DNA from: Endomychus coccineus
Taxonomy: Eukaryota > Arthropoda > Insecta > Coleoptera > Endomychidae
Direction of reading: 5' to 3'
NCBI GenBank assembly: GCA_958510875.1
Contig: OY294071.1
Span: forward strand, 35,866,581-35,930,580
DNA length: 64,000 nucleotides
In this document: in pieces, positions 34,861-47,044 of the stretch
Position numbering within the stretch: position 1 is the stretch's first letter
Layout: every line of letters starts with the position of its first letter
Notes under the pieces: generated by a model
What the model was told of the DNA's origin: nothing
The model's input: only the letters and a program-made list of their open reading frames with translations
Databases searched by the model: none
Position numbers and translations under genes: made by a program

Positions 34861-35065
34861 ATTGTCACTGTTCAATTTGGTGAACCAAATTTCTATTAAC
34901 TGCTAACACTGTTGTATTTCAGATATCTAAAAATTATTCTAGTTCTCTGATACATTATTACATGAATCAGACTCTCCACAATTTTATTGAGTTCTCATAA
35001 TCCCTTCTTTCAATTCTTATTATTGACAAACTATAGCGACATTCAAAAATTAAAGTAGCGATTAC

Positions 35066-35374
35066 CTTGAACGATCAGGCGAACAACCCCATCCGGTTTA
35101 GGCCTGCTGTTAACCAAACACACGTAATCGCCACTATCTTCTGCAAGAGCTGGATGGAAACTCAAGGCGTAATTATCAGAAACGAGTGAAACCCGATGCT
35201 GGTTATCCCAAACTGTGGTGGAGTCACCCATAAATTCCACAAGTTTCACATTATGAGATAAAGAAATCCATTCTAGAGCTAGTACTAGAGAATGTTCGTT
35301 AACTCCTGGACAAGCTAATGATTTGTTCTCACCGGCTTTGATCATGATGCTTTCTACTGAAAGACTTGTTACAT
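35066..35374 (-). CDS. Exon of an Ig/FN3 cell-surface protein: complete Ig domain
   Basis: A 309-bp internal exon, phase 1 on both sides. The acceptor TTTTCCAG ends at 35375 and the donor GTAATC starts at 35065. It encodes 103 residues forming one Ig domain: Cys22 in SLACPG, Trp36 in ALEWISL, and DSGDYVC with Cys86. These are the canonical disulphide and the Tyr corner of an I/V-set fold. It ends PDGVVRLIVQ, the last strand, after which the FN3 exon at 20416-20539 continues in frame. The product should be an extracellular adhesion or guidance receptor. Other exons were not found in the window. Confidence 0.85.
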
Positions 35375-35375
35375 C

Positions 35376-37004
35376 TGGAAAATAAAAATATATAAATGAT
35401 AAATATATAAATATATGGGTCAAGAGCTGAGAAAAGTTCGTTCAAATTTCTAGGGGGCTACAACAAATACAATGCTACATTTTTGTTAGTCATGGGTTAT
35501 TTTCACAGCATCTAAGTGAGATTATTCTATGACAGTAGTAGATTATCCAGCAATGTTCATGAACTGAATAAAAAAGGAAAATGCCGTTGAAATCACAAAA
35601 ATGGAAATCAGGATGCATTGAAAGATGTCATAGGTGCGAGTTTGTCTTATTACGCACATGACAACACAACTATCCAGTACTTCTATTTTCAAGCGCAGCA
35701 GTTCATAAAAACTTTTCCACTTGAGTTATTGTCGTCATTAAAAGGAGGACATATACATAATTCCTAATTTAGTATGCTTCGTTGATGAATACTTGATGGC
35801 TAGAAAGCACTTCACGGTTAACTGAATCCATTGTAGTGGAAAGGATGACAGTGTTTCGCTAATGAAACTCATTATTCAGCAAGTACCTAAGCATAAAAGA
35901 CTCCGGGCAAAATTTTGTTTCGAAGTATATTTTTGAAAACTGATAGAATTAACGTACTTTGATGTACATGCACTTTGCAGATTTACAATTTTTAATTAAA
36001 AGTTGGAAATTTTTTACTCGCTGATTAATTTCGAGTACTAAATATGCATCGAAGAAGTTAATGAAAGTTGTTCGTATAAGATGGGCTAAGTCAGATGCTA
36101 TGAGGGTTTAACGCTACCTCTAGTTCATTTCAGAATTGAACAGTTATTAAACAGCTTTGTATTATTTATAACACTCAACAATTCCATTTTAATCCCCAAG
36201 GAAGGTTTTATAAATCCTAATTTTTCTGAGCAGTGCGCAACGAACGTTACCTTTTAGGGAAGAATAATTCAGTTGTTTTAATCTATTCTTAAGACTTATT
36301 TCGACTTTTTCCTACAGAGTAATATAAAAACAAACTAAAAAGCGGGAAACATCACATCTGTAAATACATCTTCTCTCAAGAAGTTGTAAAAACAGTTCTT
36401 AACACTTTCTTTTGATGATCTACGTTTTTTGTTTGATGGTTGTAGTTTTTCTAGTTTATGTGAGGTTTTATCATCATTGTTGGGCTTAAGTTGCAAAAAA
36501 CAACCCTCTGGCTGTTCGCTTCGAAGTAACTATAATTTCTTTATCCACTCGAGAATATAATTTCCTAGATACTGCCGTAGTTGTCTCCTTGATACTTCAC
36601 CTCAATCTCACTAAAGAGAGTTCGATAATGTACTGTATTTTAAATAATCGATCTACTAAACTTGTGCTTACATTGAATAAGTGATTCTGAAGAGGTCGTT
36701 TTACTATTTTAAGTAACAAAATTAATTCTAAACTAATAATGCTATATACAACCTGTTCTTTTAGGACGGTCAGAGATTTTCACTATATTTTATTATCCTC
36801 TCCTTGCATAATTGGTATTATTTATCGACCAGTACGATCTAATGTACAGTAATATCTATATTATGACAGTCCTATAGGAATTATTCGTTCTTAATCTAAA
36901 TTTCTCACTTCCCCCAGATTGGCATTCTTAATAGAATCTGACAGATTTTTTCGGATTATTGTGTGGAACGTTCTGGAAGAATGTTATCAGCGATATGGCT
37001 TTTC
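35376..37004. other. Non-coding stretch, probably upstream intron of the Ig/FN3 gene
   Basis: AT-rich. No coding block recognised. Begins directly at the polypyrimidine tract of the Ig exon acceptor on the minus strand. Confidence 0.5.
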
Positions 37005-37026
37005 TATTCCAGATCGATCAGTAACG

Positions 37027-37095
37027 TCACAAAACTATAGTTCCAGACAGCTGTTCCGCACTTCTCATAGAGCTCATCAGTGGAATGCCTCAGCT
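37027..37095 (-). ncRNA. Hammerhead ribozyme relic
   Basis: Minus strand: ATTCCA, CTGATGA (37080-37074), GCTC, TATGAGAA, GTGC, GGAAC, AGCTGTC, TGGAAC (37045-37040). Inner stem I has 5 of 6 pairs. Stem II has one mismatch and GAAA has become GGAA. Nearly intact, but probably inactive. Confidence 0.65.
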
Positions 37096-37177
37096 TCCCC
37101 ATTTGTTCCTAAGATTTTTTGCTTTTTTTATCTTGTGGAAGGCTGGTTATGACTACCTTCAACCCTTCAGTAACATT

Positions 37178-37241
37178 GCCAACTTGCTCGTTCCACTGAT
37201 GAGAGGGAAGAGCTAAGCAGGTGTCTGAGACTACAGGTTTG
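37178..37241 (+). ncRNA. Hammerhead ribozyme relic, stem II deleted
   Basis: GTTCCA and CTGATGA are intact (37190-37202). Stem II and GAAA are scrambled (GAGGGAAGAGCTAAGC), followed by AGGTGTC and TGAGAC. Recognisable by flanks and order only. Confidence 0.5.
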
Positions 37242-37310
37242 TGACTTTACTGATCGATCTGGACTAGAAAGACCTTATGATTGTTATCTGACAAAAGCCA
37301 ACGTGAGATA

Positions 37311-37499
37311 AATGAGTATTCAAAACTTCAATGGTGGAAGACATTATATGTATGATTGAAATTGGATAATGAGGTAGAGTTAATATTGTGATAAGGGAAT
37401 TTCAATGCGGAGGTATACTAGGAAGGCACAAGAGGATTATTATTTTACTGATTATAAGCAAAATTTATGGAGAAGTTCTGTCTAGTCAAATAATTATAA
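37311..37499. other. Short spacer
   Basis: AT-rich, nothing recognised. Confidence 0.4.
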
Positions 37500-38670
37500 C
37501 AAAATAACTTGTTTGCGGAGTCACAATATGGTAGCAGTGAATACGCTAGTCGAAATGATTTCGGATGCATTTGAAAATAAAAAACAATATTTTGCGATCT
37601 GACTAAGGCTTTTGAATGCATTCCAAACGACTCATCATTGAGTAAACTTAGTCGTTATGGATTTTCTAGGGGTGGCGGTGTTCTTGCTACGGTCATATTT
37701 TCAAGATGGACATCAATTGATATCAGTAATAATGTTCAATCAGAATTACTGCCAGCTAATCTAGGTGTTCCTCAAGGATGGGTCATGAAACGAACTATTT
37801 TCTTAATCTTCATTAATGATCTTCCACAAACCATTCCGGAGTCAAGCCCTATTTTGTTTGTGGATGATGTGACTGGGGCAAAACGTGGTGATTAGCTGAA
37901 GCTTCAGTTAACTGAAACACAGTTGAACCTCTTGGAGTGGTTCACGGATAACATATTGAGTCTCGATCTAATCAAGACTGTAAATTAGTATTTCTCACTT
38001 AGAAACTTACGCCCGGTAAATCAACCAGTTGATGTGAGAATTCTGGGTCTGACATTAGACCAACGTCTCACCTGGTCTGACCACCAATTTCAGTAGTGCA
38101 ATGAGTCACATTGAGTTTTTTATTCTTCGGAACTTAAGGGGCATTAGTTCATTCGAGAATATCATATGGGCCTCCTTGCATGGAGACACTCCAAATACTT
38201 ACCTTGTTTTCATAATCCAACGGAGACCATCAATAACATAGCTTTCCGAAGAGACTGTGAACCCTTCACAAAAATAAATATTCTCACATTACCGTGTTTA
38301 TATATACCAATGTCTCATTTCCACAGAAGAGCACATCAATTACTAAGAAATACGTTCAGAAGTATCTGACCAGAACACGCGGAATGACAATTTTCATAGA
38401 CTATCGAGAAGTAGATTCAACATGAACTATTGGAGCCCTACCGATTGAAAAATTCAAAATTACATTCAGGACTTTTCTAGCAAGACAGTGGCCGATGGCC
38501 CGAGAAAGTAGTGAGGCAAGGTACAATGGGCCGTTAGGCCTTAGTGTCATCGAAACTGTCCTGGTTGCAGAATCGAGTTCACCACACGAGGTGGAGTGTT
38601 TAGTGGGTATATCTGAGGTGATTAAATTTGGACTCAGGGACTCCCACACTACCTTGTGAGATGTTACAGG
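37500..38670 (+). pseudogene. Jockey/CR1-group LINE relic, different from X1
   Basis: Plus-strand blocks: 'FAICDLTKAFECIPN' (motif A), 'LSKLSRYGFSRGG', 'LPANLGVPQGWVMKRTIFLI' (motif B), 'FINDLPQTIPESS', 'ILFVDDVTGA' (motif C, FVDD), 'LNLLEWFTDNILSLDLIKT', 'RILGLTLDQRLTW', then 'NNIAFRRDCEPFTKINILTL' and PCLYIPMSHFH, ending in a 'GALPIEKFKITFRTFLARQ' remnant. This gives RT motifs A to C plus the C-terminal region of a second LINE family. Stops occur after the FVDD block and elsewhere. The 5' half is missing. Confidence 0.8.
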
Positions 38671-39744
38671 TCCATAAGGTGCTCATAAAGGATCTCAACC
38701 ACCTCACAAAAAAAACATTATCAGATTGGTAATATGAATACTCTATAACTAAATTATTTGATTTGACGTGTACAATACTTTCATGTAATAGTATCTTGAC
38801 AAATGACGATTCAAGAACGATCCTGATAATTATGAATGAATATATTTCAAGTATTTTGTTACGTTTTCCAGTTCAACTTCATTTACACCAAATTCGGACT
38901 ATCAGTTCCGCTTCTAACAAAACTCAGGAAACCATGAAATCATCTTTTGGAATAATATTCACACTAATACTTATGTATGTCGGCTGAATTGTAAGCGATG
39001 AAAAAGTAAATAATTTGAGTAGTTGTAAGGCAATAATTTCATTAACGACCCTAAACTACACGTTATTCGATCAAATATAATAATAATGATATTTCCAAAT
39101 CCACCTTCGCAACATAAACATCTTGAATAGCATTGTTGAGGAAAAGGAAAATATTGGACGAAGTAAATATTTCTATAGTGTAGCATTATTGAAAGTAATA
39201 ATCTAATAAAATAAATATGGATTGGAAAACTTGTATGAATTGATAATTCATCACTGGAGGATATTTTTGTTCTATGTACACAATTCAATCACTCTGAAAT
39301 TGAAATTGCGCATTCTCATGGAACAACAATCACTTTGATACTAGAACGGTTACCCTGGTGGTGACTATTTTGATTATCTTTGCTTGGCAATCATATGGGA
39401 CTCGTTAGAGAGGATAAATATATGAATATGACTTTCATTTCATCTTCTATCATTCATATTTACAGAAAACCTTCTTTGAGTTGAACATGTTTTACACTTA
39501 ATAGAATGTAAATTCCTGCGATAAAACTCAAAAGTTCGGAGTTAAAAAAATCTCTACCCAATATTAATTAAGTTAATAGATTTTTATTATCCAAGTCTTA
39601 TTTCTCCCAAACCATGTTTGAATATATTACCAGTATACTCTTCACACCTCATTTTCAGGTATATATAAGTAGCTAAATTGAAGAAAATATTTACATCCAT
39701 GTTAAAATTATTTTGATAAATGATACGAAAACAGTTTATATAAA
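38671..39744. other. Non-coding stretch
   Basis: AT-rich, no gene recognised. Confidence 0.5.
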
Positions 39745-40005
39745 ATTATATAAATGAGGTGTAAAGAATAGATCCCGAAGAGTTCACACAGTACGGGCAA
39801 ATATCTACGTAATATAGAAGGGATGGAAATTTAGAAACGGAAACGCAATTTATTAAATTCCGATTGATCTCCAGCTGAGGGTGACTGTTTGTTTGAATTA
39901 TTATCCCCAAATAGTTTTTTTTAAACAGGCACATTTTAATTCCCAATTTAGTTTACTCTGATGATTGCTACTTGGTAGCCGAAAGGTTATTTATAGTGCT
40001 AGTAC
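39745..40005. mobile_element. Foldback family fragment (right arm only)
   Basis: Shares with 16.79-16.94 kb the landmarks ATCTCCAGCTGA, TTATTATC.CCAAATAGT, ACAGGCACATTTT and GTTTACTCTGATGAT, then the hairpin GCTACTTGGTAGCCGAAAGG. The other arm is absent or lost. Confidence 0.7.
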
Positions 40006-41350
40006 CTATCTGAACATGAATTGTGAGAAATAAAACTGCATTCATATTTCAATTTATTTACAATATTAAGTTAGTTTATACTATTATTTTTTCCACCCAA
40101 ATTATAACTTATCTGAAACATTTTTCGGTTACTATAAAAGACATATCTAAACTGAATTATTAGCTACGATTACAAAATAACTAGGAATAATTTAAGGGTC
40201 AAATAAAAGAAACTTTGAATTACAACTAGTAATAAAGCAGCTATTATGATGTTTCCAATGAATGAAAGTAATACAGGTTCCTAATTCTTGACCAAAAACA
40301 ATCATCAACAATTCCAAGTAGTCATTAATCTTGATTATTCTGATGGCTACTTGTTATTACAGTTCACCTGAGATTCATTGACGTTCTTGTAATAATGAAT
40401 TCTCAATCGCAAAATTCAATAAATGATCTCTATGTTCATACATTTCTATAGCTCCCAATGTCCCTGATTATGGTTCGTCGATGATCAGTCATATTCTTCG
40501 AACAATCTTAATATAAAGTTTTTGGTGAGAGTTAACGCGTTATTGGATGTTATTCGTGTGTTATACATGTTAAAATATCTCTCAACTGCTGAACAATTCA
40601 ATCTGTTTAAAAAGTGTACTATTTAGTTAATGAAACTGAAATTTTTCTGTCAATGTATTGAAAGAATCCTGCTGGCATAAATATTCATCTTTATTTATAT
40701 ATCTTTTCTTTTCTTTATGGAGAGATGACAAACAAGTTTCTTTTCCGAGAACGTTTTCTTTTAAGATTTCATATTGTACATAAGTTGTAAGCAATTTCAC
40801 GCAATATTCCAAGTTGAATATAGATATTCTCAATTACACAATCATTGTTATGAAATTGTGAAGTTCCATAAATGTGAATTCATCTTTTATGTGATGCAAG
40901 AATTTCTAGGAATATTTTTCCAGATATTTATGACTACGAGTCCAAATATGAAACTTGCATGTATATCGTTTCTCCTGAAAACCTCTTTGAAGAAGTTCAA
41001 GGTAATATGCTATGTTTTACGAATGATTCCAAGATCTGACATTCATGATGCATATACGACTGCTTCCAACAATTTCCACTCACAAGTCAATGATGAATAA
41101 GAAACAACCATCATCTTGGTTACCCTGGAAACGTTACAACATATAATTAGTTTATACTAATAAGCAGGTAAAGAGAATAGGTACCGCCCTTGGATGAGAG
41201 AACGTATAGTATGCATAGGAACTGAAACCTATCCATATTGGACAAATAAATCAATTTCACAAAATTTATGAGTATCTCTATGATGTATACTGAGCAGCTT
41301 ATTCTACCATAGCTATATGTCAGCAAGAAGCAAGAGAACGTTGTTTCTAA
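40006..41350. other. Non-coding stretch
   Basis: AT-rich. Overlapping short open frames on both strands near 40627-41100 show no recognisable content. Confidence 0.45.
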
Positions 41351-41351
41351 T

Positions 41352-44300
41352 TATCCACAGTCACATCGACGTGATGAATTTTGGAGTTAAATTGTATAAA
41401 TAGGCAGTATCTGATCTCTATCCATAGTTCCGGCAGTCAGTCATGACCTTAAACTGGGATCGACCTAATTTGGATTGATTTGGAGTGAAATTCAATAATG
41501 AGGCAGTGTTTGATCCATATTCACAGTCCCGGTAGTCAGATATGACCTCAAACTGAGATCGGATTGATGAATTTCGAATAAAATTAAATAATTATGCATT
41601 ATCTGATCACTATTCACAGTTCCGGTAGTCAGTCCTGACCTGGAACTAGGATCAACGTGATGAATTTTGGAGTATAATTGAATAATGAGGCAGTATCTGA
41701 TCGCTATCCACAGTCAGTCATGACCTTAAACTGGGATGAACCTGATGAATTTGGAATAAAACTGAACAATGAGGCATTGTCTGATCACTATTCATAGTCC
41801 TGTTAGTTATCCTGATTTCAAACTAGAATCGACGTGATGAATTTTGGAGTATATTTGAATAATGAGGCAGTGTCTGATCGCTATCCACAGTCAGTCATGA
41901 CCTTAAACTGGGATGAACCTGATGAATTTGGAATTAAATTGAATAATGAGGCATTAACTGATCACTATTTACAGTCCCGGTAGTTATCCTGATCTCAATC
42001 TAGAATCGACGTGATGAATTTTGGAGTGAAAGTGAATAATGAGGCAATATCTGATCGCTATCCACAGTCAGTCATGATCTTAAACTGGGTTGTACCTGAT
42101 GAATTTGGAATAAAATTGAATGATGAGGCATTGTCTGATCACTATTCACAGTCCCGGTAGTTATCCTGATCTCAAACTAGGATCGACGTGATGAATTTTG
42201 AAGTAAAAGTGAATAATGAGGCATTATCTGATCACTACACACAGTCAGTCATGATCTTAAACTGGGTTGTACCTGATGAATTTGGAATAAAATTGAATAA
42301 TGAGGCATTGTCTGATCACTATTCACAGTCCCGGTAGTGATCCTGATCTCAAACAAGGATCGACGTGATGGATTTTGGAGTAAAAGTGAATAATGAGGCA
42401 GTATCTGATCGCTACCCACAGTCAGTCATGATCTTAAACTGGGTTGTACCTGATGGATTTGGAATAAAATTGAATAATGAGGCATTGTCTGATCACTATT
42501 CACAGTCCCCGTAGTTATCCTGATCTCAAACTAGTATCGACGTGATGACTGTTGGAGTAAAAGTGAATAATGAGGCAATATCTGATCGCTATCCACAGTC
42601 AGTCATGATCTTAAACTGGGTTGTACCTGATGAATTTGGAATAAAATTGAAAGATGAGGCATTCTCTGATCACTATTCACAGTCCCGGTAGTTATCCTGA
42701 TCTCAAACTAGGATCGACGTGATGAATTTTGGAGTAAAAGTGAATAATGAGGCAATATCTGATCGCTATTCACAGTCAGTCATGATCTTAAACTGGGTTG
42801 TACCTGATGAATTTGGAATAAAATTGAATAATGAGGCATTGTCTGATCACTATTCACATTCCCGGTAGTTATCCTGATCTCAAACAAGGATCGACGTGAT
42901 GGATTTTGGAGTAAAAGTTAATAATGAGGCAATATCTGATCGCTATCCACAGTCAGTCATGATCTTAAACTGGGTTGAACCTGATGAATTTGGAATAAAA
43001 TTGAACAATGAGGCATTGTCTGATCACTATCCACAGTCCCGGTAGTTATCCTGATCTCAAACTATGATCAGCGTGATGAATTTTGGAGTAAAAGTGAATA
43101 ATGAGACAATATCTGATCGCTATCCAGAGTCAGTAATGATCTTAAACTGATTTGAACCTGATGAATTTGGAATAAAACTGAACAATGAGGCATTGTCTAA
43201 TCACTATTCACAGTCCCGGTAGTTATCCTGATTCCAAACTAGAATCGACGGTATGAATTTTGGAGTATGATTGAATAATGAGGCAGTGTCTGATCGCCAT
43301 CCACAGTCCCGGTAGTTATCCTGATCTCAAACTAGGAGCGGCGTGATGAATTTTGGAATAAAAGTGAATAATGAGGCAATATCTGATCGCTATCCACAGT
43401 CAGTCATGATCTTAAACTGAGTTGAACCTGATGAATTTGGAATAAAACTGAACAATGAGGCATTGTCTAATCACTATTCACAGTCCCGGTAGTTATCCTG
43501 ATTTCAAACTAGAATCGACGTGATGAATTTTGGAGTATGATTGAATAATGAGGCAGTGTCTGATCGCCATCCACAGTCAGTCATGACCTCAAACTGGGCT
43601 GAACCTGATGAATTTGGAATAAAATTGAATAATGAGGCATTGTCTGATCACTATTCACAGTCCCGGTAGTTATCCTGATCTCAAACTAGGATCGACGTGA
43701 TGAATTTTGGAGTAAAAGTGAATAATGAGGCAGTATCTGATCGCTATCCATAGTCAGTCATGATCTTAAAATGGGTTGTACCTGATGGATTTGGAATGAA
43801 ATTGAATAATGAGGCATTGTCTGATCACTATTCACAGTCCCGGTAGTTATCCTGATCTCAAACTAGGATCGACGTGATGAATGTTGGAGTAAAAGTGAAT
43901 AATGAGGCAATATCTGACCGCTATCCACAGTCAGTCATGATCTTAAACTGGGTTGTACCTGGTGAATTTGGGATAAAATTGAATGATGAGGCATTGTCTG
44001 ATCACTATTCACAGTCCCGGTAGTTATCCTGATCTCAAACTAGGATCGACGTGATGAATTTTGGAGTAAAAGTGAATAATGAGGCAATATCTGATCGCTA
44101 TCCACAGTCAGTCATGATCTTAAACTGGGTTGTACCTGATGAATTTGGAATAAAATTGAATAATGAGGCATTGTCTGATCACCATTCACAGTCCCGGTAG
44201 TTATCCTGATCTCAAACTAGGATCGACGTGATGAATTTTGGAGTAAAAGTGAATAATGAGGCAATATCTGATCGCTATCCACAGTCAGTCATGATCTTAA

Positions 44301-45224
44301 ACTGGGTTGTACCTGATGGATTTGGAATAAAATTGAATAATGAGGCATTGTCTGATCACTATTCACAGTCCCGGTAGTTATCCTGATCTCAAACTAGGAT
44401 CGACGTGATGAATTTTGGAGTAAAAGTGAATAATGAGGCAATATCTGATTGCTATCCACAGTCAGTCATGATCTTAAACTGAGTTGAACCTGATGAATTT
44501 GGAATAAAATTGAATAATGAGACATTGTCTGATCACTATCCACAGTCCCGGTAGTTATCCTAATCTCCAACTATGATCGGCGTGATGAATCTTGGAGTAA
44601 AAGTGAATAATGAGGTAATATCTGATCGCTATCCACAGTCAGTCATGACCTTAAACTGGGAAGAACCTGATGAATTCGGAATAAAACTGAACAATGAGGC
44701 ATTGTCTGATCACTATTGACAGTCCCGGTAGTTATCCTGATCTCAAACTAGGATCGACGTGATGAATTTTGGAGTAAAAGTGAATAATGAGGCAATATCT
44801 GATCTCTATCCACTGTCAGTCATGATCTTAAACTGGGTTGAACCTGATGAATTTGGAATAAAATTAGATAATGAGGCATTGTCTTATCACTATTCACAGT
44901 CCCGGTAGTTATCCTGATCTCAAACTGAGATCGACGCTATCCACAGTTCTGATAGTCAGTCATGACCTTAAACTGGGAATAGTGAGACAGTGTTTGATGA
45001 CTATCCACAGTTCCGGTAGTCAGTCATGACCTTAAACTGGGAATAGTGGGACAGTGTCTGATGACTATTCACAGGTCCGGTAGTCAGTCATGACCTAAAA
45101 TTAGAATGAATCTGATGAATTTGGAGTGAAATTGAATTATGAGACAATGTCTGATCCGTATCCACAGTGCCGGTAGTCAGGTTGACCTCAAACTAGGATC
45201 GACATATTGAAATTGAAGTAAAAT
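41352..45224. repeat. 177-bp dimeric satellite array, about 22 units
   Basis: The landmark GACGTGATGAATTTTGGAG recurs at 41831, 42008, 42185, 42362, 42539 and 42716, an exact 177-bp step. Each unit is a dimer of related halves of about 94 and 83 bp. The longer half contains TCCCGGTAGT between CACAG and the GACC/GATCT stretch; the shorter lacks about 11 bases there (CACAGTCAGTCATG). At both edges (41.35-41.72 and 44.93-45.22 kb) the units are monomeric or irregular and more diverged, as expected of an array homogenised in its centre. No coding capacity. Confidence 0.95.
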
Positions 45225-47044
45225 TGACTAGTCAACGATGCTAAATATGAATTCAGAAATGAATATACAATTCTCATTTAGACCTAGAATTACCGCTCGA
45301 GAGTAAAATGAATGAAAAATATCTTTTTCCATCCACAATTTCAGTTTACTATTCCCAAGAATGTGAGAATAAAAGAATTTTCAGTTATGTTGTAGAAAGA
45401 ATAGCAACGGGAGCTTTGTTCAAAGATGTGATAACTAATGTTAGAAAAGTTTCAGAAGCAATTTGCATGTGTCTTAAATTAAGTGAGCTCTCTGTATTTG
45501 AGAAAATACTGCGAAGATTAGCATTTAAAATGGCATTTATTGCTGGCCGCGCAGTTTGCTCTACATACAAGCGGGCAATCAAGTTAATCTGATAAAATTC
45601 TAGGCCGGGGCGAAAGTTACGAATTCATGTGTTTAAAAATCTAACTTTCCTAAATGTTCAACCTCACCGGGTTCGGGAATCATGGCCTGAAAGATGTAAC
45701 GGGCAAAGTATGATCCGCAAAGTTAAACTATTTAAACCAAATTACGGTGTACTCAAGTTGAATATTCATCTCTAAACTCTTCTTCTTGCCTCCAAATTAA
45801 TTCTACTTGCACGTTTCCTATTAATTGCGTTACGTCTATAAAGAAAATTCCATTGCTATTGTTTTATATCCAGAATTTGATAAAATGCTGAAAATGATTT
45901 CAGAACGAACTTTCTACAGTTTCACCTCATTTAACGCGGAAAGCAAACGATAAAAATTAAGTTGGAGCATAATTCATAGGGCTTTCAGCTACTAGCTTCT
46001 CTAATCTTTCATTCATATTCCGACATATTCATGCCAGATCATAAATTAGAGCCTGAAAATGTAGCAATCTTATTCATGATGCTCTTGAAATAGGAGATAT
46101 TCTCGTGGATACAAAAATATCTGTTATTTTGGTCATCAAAATTTAACAAATAATTGGAAGAAATGGAAACTATGTAAATAAGTATTTTTCTTGGAGACTA
46201 TGATTAACAGTCGTTGAGAAAAGTCCATTAAAATGGAGTGACGGAGATATCCATTATGCTAACAGAAGCGAACAGTATTTGCTGTCAGCTTGGCATTATT
46301 ATTTCAATAATCGATTGGGTTGGGTACAAACGAATTTATGTGATAATGGTCACGTACTTTGTACAGTTGCAGTGAATAATTAACTTGAAAATTGAACAAA
46401 TCTTGAAGTTGCTCTTAATTATTGCGCTTGGTATACTCTAAAATGAGGACGACAGATCCCATACAACCCTCGCTCAGTGTATCAAACTGTATAACACTTT
46501 CTTATAATGAACTTTAATTGATATGATTTAAAATTGAGAATCCAATTAATTATGATAACGCTAACTGTGACAAGTCTAAACTGTTCTTAATTCGAATTGA
46601 GATCCCCGTAGGGAGTCGACTTTCATTCAGCACTTTTCGATCTGATTTCGTTTGCTAGAGTAGAATTGTTGAAAGCTATACCGTCCATTCATCAAATATA
46701 TCCTAGAGAGGAAAGTCTTTCAGTGTTGAACATAATTATGTAACGTTTATGTTGAAGGTTTACCAAATAGATACATTTACTGCATTTAGCAGTATAAGTC
46801 CCTATAATCCACTATGGAATAGATGTGAATGAAACAGTTGATTAAATTATTCATTACATAGATTACAGATCTTATTCCTCATTCTGGTATGAACGAATCC
46901 ATTATTATTCTTTCAATCCTCTTGAAAATAATAAAGTAAGTGCATAAACGTATCATTTAACTTATTTCTTCGAAAAGAGATTTTTAGTCAAGAGATTTCA
47001 ATGTCGTAATTTCTAACAATTATATACCTAATTGCTTATTAACT
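45225..47044. other. Non-coding stretch
   Basis: AT-rich. A 94-codon plus frame at 45308-45592 has no recognised domain, signal peptide or splice context. Confidence 0.45.

Larger units (their letters stand above)
34185..34892. repeat. Foldback of two divergent hammerhead-subfamily units
   Basis: The arms 34185-34460 and 34600-34892 are inverted copies. Landmarks: TTGGTTCACCAGGTTGAACAG at the left end and its inverse at the right end; AATGCTACGCATTGACAAA and TCTCGCGATT on both arms. A second copy of the left-end landmark at 34540 shows that the left unit is about 355 bp and was tandem. Each arm carries a hammerhead-like core, minus strand on the left and plus strand on the right. Confidence 0.85.
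20541..35064 (-). other. Probable 14.5-kb intron of the Ig/FN3 gene
   Basis: The Ig exon at 35066-35374 leaves in phase 1 with donor GGTAAT, and the FN3 exon at 20416-20539 enters in phase 1 after TTACAG. Protein continuity is natural for an Ig-to-FN3 linker. The interval is filled with LINE copies, dispersed repeats and hammerhead repeats, plus one apparent gene tail at 27.8-28.35 kb. Confidence 0.65.
37005..37310. repeat. Divergent pair of hammerhead repeat ends
   Basis: Left half in minus orientation (CCAGATCGATCAGTAACGTC, then the ribozyme). Right half in plus orientation (ACCTTCAACCCTTCAGTAAC, ribozyme, GATCGATCTGGACTAGA, AAGACCTTATGATTGTTATC). Only about 100 bp separate the two ribozymes. 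Confidence 0.8.

Noticed and set aside
41352..45224. CRISPR-like array
   Set aside because: Units are contiguous 177-bp dimers without constant repeat/variable spacer structure, and the genome is eukaryotic.
41352..45224. Hammerhead cores in the satellite (CTGATGA followed by A-rich sequence)
   Set aside because: CTGATGAATTTGGAATAAAA has no stem II and no GAAA in the required place.
45308..45592. 94-codon plus-strand open frame
   Set aside because: No recognised domain, no promoter or splice context, and an open frame of this length is expected by chance in 64 kb on six frames.
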